A stretch of 13,171 bases of DNA from Lachnospiraceae bacterium (lineage in GTDB: Bacteria > Bacillota > Clostridia > Lachnospirales > Lachnospiraceae). The translations under genes and the position numbers were made by a program. The notes below the pieces were generated by a model. The model saw only the letters and a list, made by a program, of their open reading frames with translations. It was not told where the DNA came from and did not search any database. The DNA lies in the NCBI GenBank assembly GCA_029068665.1, contig JAIECC010000237.1, positions 1-13,171 on the forward strand, read 5' to 3'. Positions 1-7,716 of this stretch are shown piece by piece (position 1 is the first letter of the stretch; every line of letters starts with the position of its first letter).

Positions 1-849
1 CCGGCTACCTTGAAGGAGGCAGATGGTGTTATTCTTGCGGTTTCTTTGGAGTGGTTTGGAATCGGCGGTTATATGCCGCAGTTCCTGGATATGTGCTGGC
101 TTTACGGTGACAAAGACAAGTTAAAGAATATTTACATGCTGCCGGTGGTTATGGCAACTACCTACGGCGAGCGGGATGCAGAGCTGACACTGGTAAAGGA
201 ATGGGAGACCTTAGGCGGTATTTCCATAAACGGACTGGCGGCTTATGTGGAGAATCATACGGACTTTGAGACTTCTGCCGTTTATCGCGGTATCATAGAG
301 AAAAAGGCAGAGGATTTATACCGGGCAATTAATCAGTTTATGCCGATTCTGCCGAACAGCAATGTGGCAGTAAAGGAAACGGTATCCAGAACAAGAACCA
401 TTGATCTGACACCGCAGGAAAGCGAACAGTTATCCAGGTTTGTTTCTGATGACACCTATGTAATGAAGCAGAAAAAAGATATCGAAGAATTATCCGCCAT
501 GTTTAAGACCATGCTGGGGGATACGGAGCCGCAGGAAAAAGAAGGCGAGTTTATTCGGGAGCTTCGGACCAACTTTTATCCTCAGGAGGGCTTTAATGCC
601 AAGTACATTATCCTTATACCGGATCGGGAAGCTACCTTATCCATTGAGGTAACTCCAACCTATGTGAAGTGCTGGTACAGTAACGACACAGAGGCGGATG
701 TAGTGATGAAGGCAGAGACAAAGGTATTAAAAGCCATTATTAGTGGCAAGAATACATTTCAAAGGGCGTTTATGGCAGGAGAAATTACTGCAAAGGGGAA
801 TTTCAAGACCCTGCGTACCTTAGATCAGATATTCCGGTTCCAATACTAG
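1..849 (+). CDS. Flavodoxin-fold reductase-like / SCP2 domain fusion protein (5' partial)
   Basis: The reading frame is open from the first base, so the gene starts upstream; the visible part is 282 residues and ends at the TAG at 847-849. The N-terminal segment (ADGVILAVSLEW, then GGYMPQFLD) matches the second half of an NADPH-dependent FMN reductase / flavodoxin-like fold, where an 'ADGii...' strand is followed by a helix ending in 'FLD'. A polar linker covers about residues 110-180. The last ~90 residues resemble an SCP2 sterol-carrier domain: beta strands, then FQRAFMAGEITAKGNFKTL, like the G-x-(L/I)-x-(V/A)-x-G-(D/N) end of that fold. A TTG at 10-12 is the first formal alternative start but has no ribosome binding site and would cut the fold. 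The gene precedes dnaX by 25 bases and is probably in its operon. Substrate and role are unknown; fold assignment is by eye. Confidence 0.72.
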   Translation, partial: PATLKEADGVILAVSLEWFGIGGYMPQFLDMCWLYGDKDKLKNIYMLPVVMATTYGERDAELTLVKEWETLGGISINGLAAYVENHTDFETSAVYRGIIEKKAEDLYRAINQFMPILPNSNVAVKETVSRTRTIDLTPQESEQLSRFVSDDTYVMKQKKDIEELSAMFKTMLGDTEPQEKEGEFIRELRTNFYPQEGFNAKYIILIPDREATLSIEVTPTYVKCWYSNDTEADVVMKAETKVLKAIISGKNTFQRAFMAGEITAKGNFKTLRTLDQIFRFQY

Positions 850-874
850 GAAAACAGATTAGGATGTGAAGAAT

Positions 875-2467
875 ATGTCGTATATGGCATTGTATCGTAA
901 ATGGCGACCGGATGCCTTTGAAGAGGTCAAGGGTCAGGAGCATATAGTAACCACCCTGCGGAATCAGATTACCCATGACCGGATTGGTCATGCCTACCTG
1001 TTCTGCGGGACCAGAGGAACGGGTAAAACTACCGTGGCAAAGCTGTTTGCCAAGGCAGTGAACTGTGAGCAGCCCGTTGATGGAAGCCCTTGCGGCAACT
1101 GCCCAAGCTGTCGTTCCATTGCAGAAGGCAGCTCCATGAATGTAATAGAGATTGATGCAGCATCTAATAACGGTGTAGACAATATCCGTGAGATTCGGGA
1201 TGAGGTCCAGTATTCTCCCACAGAAGGAAGATACAAGGTGTATATCATCGACGAGGTGCATATGTTATCCATTGGTGCTTTTAATGCATTGTTGAAGACC
1301 TTGGAAGAACCTCCTTCTTATGTGATTTTTATTCTGGCTACAACAGAGGCACACAAGATTCCCATTACCATATTGTCCCGCTGTCAGCGGTATGATTTTC
1401 GAAGGATTTCTGTTGAAACTATAGCGGACCGGCTCTGGGATCTGATGGAGCGGGAAGGACAGCAGGTAGAGAGAAAAGCCATTGACTATATTGCCAGGGT
1501 GGCAGACGGTTCCATGCGGGATGCCCTGAGTCTTTTGGATCAGTGCATTTCCTTTTATCTGGGTGAGGAATTGACTTATGAGAAATGTCTGGATGTGCTG
1601 GGGGCAGTGGATACAGAGGTCTTTGTAAGACTATTGACGGCAGTGGAAGAGAAGGAAGTTGTCCGGGCAGTGGATATTATTGATGAAGTTATCTGGCAGG
1701 GACGGGAGCTGGGACAGTTCATTACGGATTTCACCTGGTTTATGCGGAACCTGTTATTGATAAAAAGCTCCAAAGAAGGAGCTTCCAGACTGGATTTTTC
1801 CAAGGAAAATCTGGCTGCCATGGAGCAGATGGCAGAACGGCTCTCCCTGGAGGGACTGATGCGGTATATCCGCATTTTCTCTGAGCTTTCCAACAACATA
1901 AAGTATGCCAGCCAGAAGCGGGTAGTGCTGGAGTTGGCAGTAATCAAGCTGTGTGTGCCGGAAATGGAGCGGAATTATGATTCCATTCTGCAGCGGTTAG
2001 AGAATTTATCCAGAAAGGTAGATACCTGTCTGGAGCAGCCACAGCAGACGGTGGTTACTCAATATGTAAAGGAAGCGGTTCCGGAGGAACCGGAAGAGAC
2101 CTTAGAGGATTTGAAGAAAAGTCTGCCGGAGGCTACCGTGAAGGAGCTTCAGGAAATCGTTGCTCACAAGTCAAAGGCATTGCAATTATTAGATCCGGCA
2201 TTAAGCAGTTTATTAAAGATGTCTGATATGCGTTTGGATACAAATCGTAAGAGCATTGTGATTTTATTAGACGAAACCAATCAGGGACTGCTTATGAACA
2301 ACGAGGAGGACCGCAAGGCAATTGAGGATGCCTTTATGAAGGCAGCAGAACGGCAGGTTCCTGTAGAATTTCGGAAGAAATCATCGGGCAGTAACCGGCA
2401 GCAGGGGCTGCCCTCAATGGATATATTTGAAGAAAAGAATATTCTTGTGGAATATGATGATAATTAG
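875..2467 (+). CDS. dnaX: DNA polymerase III subunit gamma/tau
   Basis: Clamp-loader ATPase that loads the beta sliding clamp and, through its C-terminal tau part, couples polymerase and helicase at the fork. The protein is 530 residues from the ATG at 875. Visible marks are the MALYRKWRP start of DnaX proteins, Walker A GTRGTGKTT (about 45-53), a zinc cluster with Cys64, Cys73, Cys76 and Cys79, Walker B/DEVH at 126-129, sensor-1 ILATTE and the SRC arginine-finger motif at 168-170. Residues beyond about 370 are charged and variable, as in tau tails. A GTG at 866 is in frame but only one base after the AGGA at 861-864, so ATG 875 is preferred; ATG 884 is also possible. No A-AAA-AAG slippery heptamer is visible, so a separate gamma product by frameshifting is not indicated. 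ybaB follows with overlapping signals. Confidence 0.96.
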   Translation: MSYMALYRKWRPDAFEEVKGQEHIVTTLRNQITHDRIGHAYLFCGTRGTGKTTVAKLFAKAVNCEQPVDGSPCGNCPSCRSIAEGSSMNVIEIDAASNNGVDNIREIRDEVQYSPTEGRYKVYIIDEVHMLSIGAFNALLKTLEEPPSYVIFILATTEAHKIPITILSRCQRYDFRRISVETIADRLWDLMEREGQQVERKAIDYIARVADGSMRDALSLLDQCISFYLGEELTYEKCLDVLGAVDTEVFVRLLTAVEEKEVVRAVDIIDEVIWQGRELGQFITDFTWFMRNLLLIKSSKEGASRLDFSKENLAAMEQMAERLSLEGLMRYIRIFSELSNNIKYASQKRVVLELAVIKLCVPEMERNYDSILQRLENLSRKVDTCLEQPQQTVVTQYVKEAVPEEPEETLEDLKKSLPEATVKELQEIVAHKSKALQLLDPALSSLLKMSDMRLDTNRKSIVILLDETNQGLLMNNEEDRKAIEDAFMKAAERQVPVEFRKKSSGSNRQQGLPSMDIFEEKNILVEYDDN

Positions 2468-2471
2468 GAGG
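2466..2471 (+). promoter_or_regulatory. Ribosome binding site that sets the ybaB start
   Basis: AGGAGG overlaps the dnaX TAG stop codon (2465-2467). It is 2 bases from the ATG at 2474 but 8 bases from the ATG at 2480. The second spacing is workable and the first is not, so 2480 is chosen. The overlap suggests translational coupling with dnaX. Confidence 0.8.
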
Positions 2472-2479
2472 ATATGAAA

Positions 2480-2836
2480 ATGGCAAAGCGTGGCGGTGGT
2501 TTTCCCGGAGGAATGATGCCGGGGAACATGAACAATCTGATGAAGCAGGCTCAGAAGATGCAGAAGCAGATGGAAGAGGCAACAAAGGAATTAGAGGAAA
2601 AGACCTATGAGGCAACTGCCGGCGGTGGTGTAGTCAAGGTTGTAGTAAGTGGTAAGAAAGAGATTGTTGCCATTGAATTAGAAGAAGAGGTTGTTGACAA
2701 GGACGATATCGAAATGCTTCAGGACCTGATTATGGCAGCGACCAATGAGGCATTGCGGGCACAGGAAGAGGATTCCAATAAAGAGATGTCAAAGATAACC
2801 GGTAATATGGGCGGAATGGGAGGATTTCCCTTCTAA
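2480..2836 (+). CDS. ybaB: YbaB/EbfC family nucleoid-associated protein
   Basis: Small DNA-binding protein that forms dimers and coats DNA; the family is almost always encoded between dnaX and recR, as here. The product is 118 residues, close to the usual 100-110 plus a Gly-rich N-terminus. It shows the GGFPGGMMPGNMNNLMKQAQ lead-in, a long amphipathic helix (KMQKQMEEATKELEEKTYEA), the GGGVVKVVVSGKKEIVAIEL beta segment typical of the family, a second helix (DIEMLQDLIMAATNEAL) and a Gly/Met-rich tail (GNMGGMGGFPF). The start is set by the AGGAGG at 2466-2471. recR begins 2 bases after its stop. Its precise function in Firmicutes is not settled; DNA binding is taken from the family. Confidence 0.95.
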   Translation: MAKRGGGFPGGMMPGNMNNLMKQAQKMQKQMEEATKELEEKTYEATAGGGVVKVVVSGKKEIVAIELEEEVVDKDDIEMLQDLIMAATNEALRAQEEDSNKEMSKITGNMGGMGGFPF

Positions 2837-2838
2837 TC

Positions 2839-3438
2839 ATGAATTACTATAGTACAGAAATCAGCAATCTAATCGAGCAGTTATCCAGACTTCCGGGAAT
2901 TGGCGGCAAATCCGCACAGCGTCTGGCATTTCATATCATTGATATGCCGATGGAGCAGGTAGAGCAATTAGCCGGCACGATTCAGTCAGCCCGAAAGAAT
3001 GTGAAATACTGCAAAAGCTGTTATACTCTAACGGATAAAGAGATTTGTCCCATCTGCATGTCGGCAAATCGGGATCACAGCACCATTATGGTGGTGGAGG
3101 ATACCAGAGATCTGGCAGCCTATGAGCGGACCGGACGATTTGACGGTGTATACCATGTCCTTCATGGTGCCTTAGACCCGGCGATGGGCAAGGGACCGGA
3201 GGATATTAAGCTGAAAGAGCTTTTGGTTCGTTTGCAGACGGAAAATGTAGAGGAATTGATCATAGCGACCAATTCGGATGTTCCGGGAGAAGCAACAGCT
3301 ATGTATATCAGTAAGCTGGTGAAGCCCTCCGGGATCAAGGTCAGCCGGATTGCCAGCGGGGTTCCTATTGGCGGCGAACTGGAATGTATTGATGAAGTAA
3401 CGCTGCTTCGTGCTTTAGAGGGCAGGGTTTACCTATAA
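2839..3438 (+). CDS. recR: Recombination mediator protein RecR
   Basis: Works with RecF and RecO to load RecA on SSB-coated single-stranded gaps. The product is 199 residues, the normal family length. Domains in order are an N-terminal helix-hairpin-helix (LPGIGGKSAQRLAFHI, 18-33), a four-cysteine zinc finger (Cys58, Cys61, Cys70, Cys73), a Toprim domain starting IMVVEDTRD (83-91) with the HVLHGALDP segment, and the C-terminal ATNSDVPGEATAMYI and GVPIGGELE motifs. All expected key residues are present. Its ATG is 2 bases after the ybaB stop; the nearest purine-rich site (GGGAGG near 2818-2823) is about 15 bases away, so initiation probably relies on coupling to ybaB translation. Confidence 0.97.
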   Translation: MNYYSTEISNLIEQLSRLPGIGGKSAQRLAFHIIDMPMEQVEQLAGTIQSARKNVKYCKSCYTLTDKEICPICMSANRDHSTIMVVEDTRDLAAYERTGRFDGVYHVLHGALDPAMGKGPEDIKLKELLVRLQTENVEELIIATNSDVPGEATAMYISKLVKPSGIKVSRIASGVPIGGELECIDEVTLLRALEGRVYL

Positions 3439-3466
3439 AATAACGTAAGAAAGTGAAGGTGGTACT

Positions 3467-4543
3467 ATGAAAAGAATTGGTATGTTGACCAGCGGCGGGG
3501 ATTGTCAGGCATTAAATGCGACTATGCGTGGTGTGGTAAAAGGACTTCATGGTTCCTTTAAGGAAGTTGAGATTTATGGTTTTCTGGAAGGCTATAAGGG
3601 CCTGATGTATGGCAATTATAAGCTGCTGAAGCCGGATGATTTTTCCGGTATTTTAACAAAGGGCGGAACGATTCTCGGAAGCTCCAGACAGCCGTTTAAG
3701 CTGATGCGTGAGCCGGATGCCAACGGTCTGGATAAGGTAAAAGCAATGAAGGATACTTATAAGAAGCTGAAGCTGGACTGCCTGGTAGTACTGGGTGGAA
3801 ATGGTTCTCAGAAGACTGCGAACCTGTTAAGTGAAGAAGGCCTGAATGTGATTGGTCTGCCAAAGACCATTGATAACGACCTTTGGGGAACGGATATGAC
3901 CTTTGGTTTCCAGAGTGCAGTAGATATTGCAACGGATGCCATTGACTGTATCCATACCACAGCCGCTTCTCATGGACGGGTGTTTATTGTTGAAATCATG
4001 GGACATAAGGTAGGCTGGATTACCCTACATGCCGGTATTGCCGGTGGTGCGGATATTATCCTGATTCCAGAGATTCCGTATGATATTAAGAATGTATGCA
4101 AGGCGTTGGATCGTCGTACCAAGGAAGGAAAACGCTTCTCCATTCTGGCAGTTGCAGAGGGAGCAATTTCCAAAGAGGTTGCCGCACTGCCGAAGAAAGA
4201 ACGGAAAGCGTTGCTGGCAAATCCGAAGTATCCTTCCGTAGCATATGAGATTGCAGAGCAGGTCAAGGCCTATGGCGGTCAGGAGGTTCGGGTTACGGTA
4301 CCTGGACATACCCAGCGTGGAGGCAGTCCATGTCCGTATGACCGTGTACTTTCCAGCCGGTTTGGTGCAAAGGCTGCAGAACTGATAAAGGCAGGAAAGT
4401 TTGGAGAACTGGTGGTTCTGAAGAATAATGAAGTGACCTCCATTCCATTATCCGAGTCTGCAGGGAAATTAAAATATGTATCACCGAAGGACAGCATTGT
4501 ACAGAATGCCAGAATGCTGGGTATTTCTTTTGGTGATGAATAA
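3467..4543 (+). CDS. pfkA: 6-phosphofructokinase (mixed phosphoryl-donor signature)
   Basis: Phosphorylates fructose 6-phosphate to fructose 1,6-bisphosphate in glycolysis, in the cytoplasm. The product is 358 residues, slightly longer than the ~320 of the E. coli enzyme. Visible motifs are TSGGDCQALN (8-17), GGNGS (110-114), the catalytic loop PKTIDND (132-138, Asp136 as the base), EIMGHKVGW, IPE, and PGHTQRGGSP near the sugar-phosphate site. The position equal to E. coli 104 is Gly113 (ATP type), while that equal to 124 is Lys133 (a residue characteristic of PPi enzymes). Asp103 of E. coli is Asn112 here. Arg21 of the effector site is kept and Arg25 is Lys25. ATP is the likelier donor, since the Asp that blocks ATP is absent; this is inference. 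It sits 28 bases after recR with AAGGTGG at 3456-3462, and a terminator follows. Confidence 0.95.
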   Translation: MKRIGMLTSGGDCQALNATMRGVVKGLHGSFKEVEIYGFLEGYKGLMYGNYKLLKPDDFSGILTKGGTILGSSRQPFKLMREPDANGLDKVKAMKDTYKKLKLDCLVVLGGNGSQKTANLLSEEGLNVIGLPKTIDNDLWGTDMTFGFQSAVDIATDAIDCIHTTAASHGRVFIVEIMGHKVGWITLHAGIAGGADIILIPEIPYDIKNVCKALDRRTKEGKRFSILAVAEGAISKEVAALPKKERKALLANPKYPSVAYEIAEQVKAYGGQEVRVTVPGHTQRGGSPCPYDRVLSSRFGAKAAELIKAGKFGELVVLKNNEVTSIPLSESAGKLKYVSPKDSIVQNARMLGISFGDE

Positions 4544-4560
4544 TTACCGGAAAGTGTCAG

Positions 4561-4598
4561 AGGAAGCGAAGCACCGTTAAGGTGCTTCTTCCTGTTTT
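4561..4598 (+). terminator. Rho-independent terminator after pfkA
   Basis: The left arm AGGAAGCGAAGCACC (4561-4575) pairs with GGTGCTTCTTCCT (4581-4593) around the loop GTTAA. The stem is 13 pairs with a two-base CG bulge on the left, followed by GTTTT. It begins 17 bases after the pfkA stop and closes the dnaX-ybaB-recR-pfkA cluster. Confidence 0.88.
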
Positions 4599-4689
4599 AG
4601 TCATAGGAATCATTCAAAGCATTGGATAACAGACATGCAACAATTTTCAATCTCTGCATAGGATATTATATATTTTTTGGAGGTTGAAT

Positions 4690-5082
4690 ATGAACAGCTT
4701 CAGTGAATATTTAGAGCAGGCACCCCAAAGGGCATGGCCGGAGAAGTTGAATCTGGAGGCGTTGGAATTATCGGAGGAAGATGTTGCCAGAGATTATGAG
4801 AAAATGAAACGTATGTATCCACGAGAGGCAAGATTTGTTGCAGCAATCGTGGAAGATTTGTGTGACCAGTTGGAGTACGAGGGAAGTCCGATGTTTGATG
4901 AACAGCCGGATTCGGCAACGATGTATCGGATGGCAGAGCAGGTATTTACCAGAATGAAAGGCAGGGAAGAAGGGGGACCTAAGCCGGATCATCCTCTGAT
5001 GCAGCTTTGTCTGATTCTGATTTGCAATGAGTTCCATATGCGCAGATGCCGTTACCATCAGAGAAGACGCAGGTTTTGGTAG
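4690..5082 (+). CDS. Conserved-looking hypothetical protein with Arg-rich C-terminus
   Basis: I do not recognise this 130-residue protein. It is mostly helical and acidic in its first half (EALELSEEDVARDYEKMKRM), has no signal peptide or membrane segment, and ends in a strongly basic, aromatic tail (MRRCRYHQRRRRFW). Such a tail could bind nucleic acid or membrane surface, but this is only a possibility. The start is ATG 4690, 6 bases after GGAGG at 4679-4683; the in-frame TTG at 4684 directly abuts that site and is excluded. It lies after the pfkA terminator, so it needs its own promoter in the AT-rich 4599-4678 stretch, where I see no convincing -35/-10 pair. The 840-residue membrane protein starts 30 bases downstream, so the two are probably co-transcribed. 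Confidence 0.78.
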   Translation: MNSFSEYLEQAPQRAWPEKLNLEALELSEEDVARDYEKMKRMYPREARFVAAIVEDLCDQLEYEGSPMFDEQPDSATMYRMAEQVFTRMKGREEGGPKPDHPLMQLCLILICNEFHMRRCRYHQRRRRFW

Positions 5083-5112
5083 GCATGATTGTTGAATTTT
5101 TGGAGAAGCATC

Positions 5113-7635
5113 ATGATAAAAAAGATACTGATAAGAATTGTCGTGCTGGTGATTGTATTTTGCATGACAGTCTTTTTTGTAAATAAATGGAATAACGCAG
5201 GAATGGATGAGGTGACCGCAGAGATGGATCAGCCGACCCTGCCATTGGTCTACATGGAAGCAGGAGAGGATGAAATTAATTGTCTGCATGGCTACACCTC
5301 TTCCATTGATGTTGCGCTGTTCAATGATTCCATTACTCCCATTGGGACAAACCAGACAGTACAGTTTCGTATTGATGATGTAGGGGAAGCATTCAAGTCA
5401 TTGGGGTATGAAGTACGGACCATGGATGGCAGCTCTTTGATCGAAAATGGAGCGGTAGATGAAATCGTAAAAAATAACGGTTCCTTTTATGTAACCACAA
5501 CCTTGAGAATGAATCTGACAGAGCTGGAGGAATATGCATTTATCATATGCCTGCTGTTAAATGATGGACAAGAGGTACGGTATTATACCCGATTGCTTCC
5601 ATCAGATGAATTATATACCCGTACATTTCTCCAGTTTGTATCGGATTTTCACGAGGCAACCTTTACCAAGGAGAATCGGGCGGCAATTGCCCAGTACATT
5701 GAACCTAATGACAGCGGAGAAAATGAAAACCTGTCCGATATTGATATTCATTCCAATTATGAAACCTTTACCTGGGCGAATCTTTCCATGATGAGAATTT
5801 CCCAGATGATACCGACCATTAAGGATATGGATAGCAAAAATGCGGTAATTGAGTTGAAATATGTAGCCATATCCGGCGATGTGAATAATACCCAGTATTA
5901 CAATGTAACAGAAGATTACCGGGTTCGGTATATAGACAGTACCACTATCTATCTTATGGATTATAACCGTAAGGTGGAAAGTATTTTTGACCGGTTTCAG
6001 GTGAATACGGCAAAGAACTGGTTTTTCTTTGGTATTTCGGATGCAGACCAGTTCCGGTACCGGGTCAGTGATGAAAATGAGAAGGTGGCATTTGTAAAGG
6101 AAGGCCAGCTTTGGTATTATGACTATTCCAGCACAACGATTACCAAGGTATTTGCCTTCTGGCAGGATTCCCCTACGGATATCCGGACCGCCTATGACCA
6201 GCATGGTATCAATATTGTGAAGCTGGATGATGATGGTAATATTGTGTTTACAGTCTATGGCTATATGAACCGGGGGCAGCATGAAGGCGAAAATGGAATT
6301 GCGGTTTACCGTTTCCATGCAGAAACCAGCAGGCTGGAGGAGGTACTGTTTATATCCTGTAATGAACCTTATGAAATCTTGAAGGAAGATGCCTCCCGTC
6401 TTGCCTATTTAAATGAGCGTGGGGAGTTCTTTTATCTGCTGGGAGATAATGTAATGAAAATCGATCTGGAAACCAAAGCATCCAGTTATGTCATTCACGA
6501 GATACCAAAGGAATATCTGGCAGTTTCAGATAATGAGTATCTTTTGGCATATCCCAATGCTTCCGTAGACCGGGATAGTACCCAATTGACGATTTTGAAT
6601 CTGGAAACCTATGAGGAACATGTGATTGATGCCGGAGCGGGACAGCGGATCAAGGCCCTTGGGTTTATTGAAAATGATCTGGTCTATGGTCTGTCCAATG
6701 AGACAGAGGTAGTCCTGAATACAGATGGCAGTACGATATTCCCGATGCATACTTTGAAAATAACCACTCTGACTAATACAGTGGTAAAAGAATATTCCAA
6801 GCCGGGTACTTACGTCATGGATGCACGTACGGTGAATCAGGTCATTTATCTGAAACGTGCAACGCTTTCCGGTGGAAATTATATTGAGGCGGATGATGAT
6901 TTCATTACCTTTAAGAAAGAGGACAGTACAGGAATTCAGGTGAATTATCAGTATACCTATAATGCATACAATCAGCTTTATATGATTTTCCCGAATTACA
7001 TGTACGTTACCTCCATTCCTCAACTGATTATTACAAAAGAAACTATCAATGATGAGGACAAGACCATTGCAGTTGACAGTGGGGAACAGACCGGACGGTA
7101 CTATGTATATGCCCAGGGGGAGATGCAGGGTTCTTATTCGTCTCCACGAAGTGCAGTGCTGGCGGCTTATGAAGAAAGCGGCAGGGCTCTGGACCGCAAG
7201 GGAAGATGTATATGGAAGATCAGCGGTCTGCTGGAATATGCGGAGGTAACGGAAGGTTTACAGAAAATTACCTGTGACAGTTCCCAGGAATCTCTGCAGA
7301 AGTGCGTAGAAATGATATTGCAGTATGAGAAAGCAGAGATTCCGGAAACCATGGATATGACGGGAAACCCGGATGATATTCTGAAACGGTATCTGGGAAG
7401 GACCGGTATCAATCTGGTTGGTTGTGATGTAGATATTGCTTTATTTTATCTGTGCCAGGGTGCTCCGGTTATTGCAAAGCTGGATGGAAGCACTTATGTG
7501 CTGATTATCAGTTATAATGAGACTACCATTCGTTATTATAATCCTGTGACCGGTGAAGAGGTACGGGAAGGCCGTTATGTTATGGAAAATATTTTTGCAG
7601 AACAGGGAAATCAATTCTTTACCTATATGCACTGA
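5113..7635 (+). CDS. Membrane-anchored extracytoplasmic protein, propeller-like, with degenerate C39-like C-terminal domain
   Basis: I cannot name this 840-residue protein. ATG 5113 is preceded by GGAGAAG (5102-5108) at good spacing; in-frame TTG codons at 5089 and 5092 lie before that site. One N-terminal membrane segment (about 5-23, after MIKK) makes it a type II anchor or uncleaved signal, with the bulk outside. Residues ~40-300 are beta-rich. Residues ~320-600 contain repeated strand pairs with turns (EKVAFVKEGQLWYYDYSS, GNIVFTVYGYM, SRLAYLNERGEFFYL, NEYLLAYPNAS) that suggest beta-propeller blades. Residues ~657-700 (GRYYVYAQGEMQGSYSSP) lead to a C-terminal domain whose pattern (MILQY; QGAPVIAKL; YVLIISYN; IRYYNPVTGEE) resembles C39-type peptidases. 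Positions where Cys, His and Asp are expected read Ser727, Thr794 and Asn810. If the alignment is right it is a pseudopeptidase, perhaps binding peptides or cell wall. Confidence 0.82.
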   Translation: MIKKILIRIVVLVIVFCMTVFFVNKWNNAGMDEVTAEMDQPTLPLVYMEAGEDEINCLHGYTSSIDVALFNDSITPIGTNQTVQFRIDDVGEAFKSLGYEVRTMDGSSLIENGAVDEIVKNNGSFYVTTTLRMNLTELEEYAFIICLLLNDGQEVRYYTRLLPSDELYTRTFLQFVSDFHEATFTKENRAAIAQYIEPNDSGENENLSDIDIHSNYETFTWANLSMMRISQMIPTIKDMDSKNAVIELKYVAISGDVNNTQYYNVTEDYRVRYIDSTTIYLMDYNRKVESIFDRFQVNTAKNWFFFGISDADQFRYRVSDENEKVAFVKEGQLWYYDYSSTTITKVFAFWQDSPTDIRTAYDQHGINIVKLDDDGNIVFTVYGYMNRGQHEGENGIAVYRFHAETSRLEEVLFISCNEPYEILKEDASRLAYLNERGEFFYLLGDNVMKIDLETKASSYVIHEIPKEYLAVSDNEYLLAYPNASVDRDSTQLTILNLETYEEHVIDAGAGQRIKALGFIENDLVYGLSNETEVVLNTDGSTIFPMHTLKITTLTNTVVKEYSKPGTYVMDARTVNQVIYLKRATLSGGNYIEADDDFITFKKEDSTGIQVNYQYTYNAYNQLYMIFPNYMYVTSIPQLIITKETINDEDKTIAVDSGEQTGRYYVYAQGEMQGSYSSPRSAVLAAYEESGRALDRKGRCIWKISGLLEYAEVTEGLQKITCDSSQESLQKCVEMILQYEKAEIPETMDMTGNPDDILKRYLGRTGINLVGCDVDIALFYLCQGAPVIAKLDGSTYVLIISYNETTIRYYNPVTGEEVREGRYVMENIFAEQGNQFFTYMH

Positions 7636-7658
7636 TTCCTTCAGGAAGCGAATTAAGA

Positions 7659-7687
7659 TTGTACAGGAACGGCTTAAAGTATATTTT
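7659..7687 (+). promoter_or_regulatory. Possible promoter for the ylmH-like gene
   Basis: TTGTAC (7659-7664) and TATTTT (7682-7687) are separated by 17 bases, in the 81-base gap after the 840-residue protein. TATATT at 7680-7685 is an alternative -10 at 15-base spacing. Both boxes are imperfect, and read-through from upstream is equally possible since no terminator is seen in the gap. Confidence 0.3.
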
Positions 7688-7716
7688 ACATTGAACGGAG
7701 TAAAGGAGAAGGCTGG

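Noticed and set aside
866..2467. A programmed frameshift in dnaX producing gamma and tau
   Set aside because: No A-AAA-AAG heptamer in the right frame; the longest A-run (five A's near 1759) is not in a slippery context.
5611..6318. A 235-codon minus-strand open frame inside the 840-residue protein gene
   Set aside because: Ile/His-rich translation typical of the antisense of a coding gene; no ribosome binding site or independent support.
7636..7660. A terminator after the 840-residue protein gene
   Set aside because: TTCCT/AGGAA can form only a five-pair stem with a two-base loop and no T-run follows.
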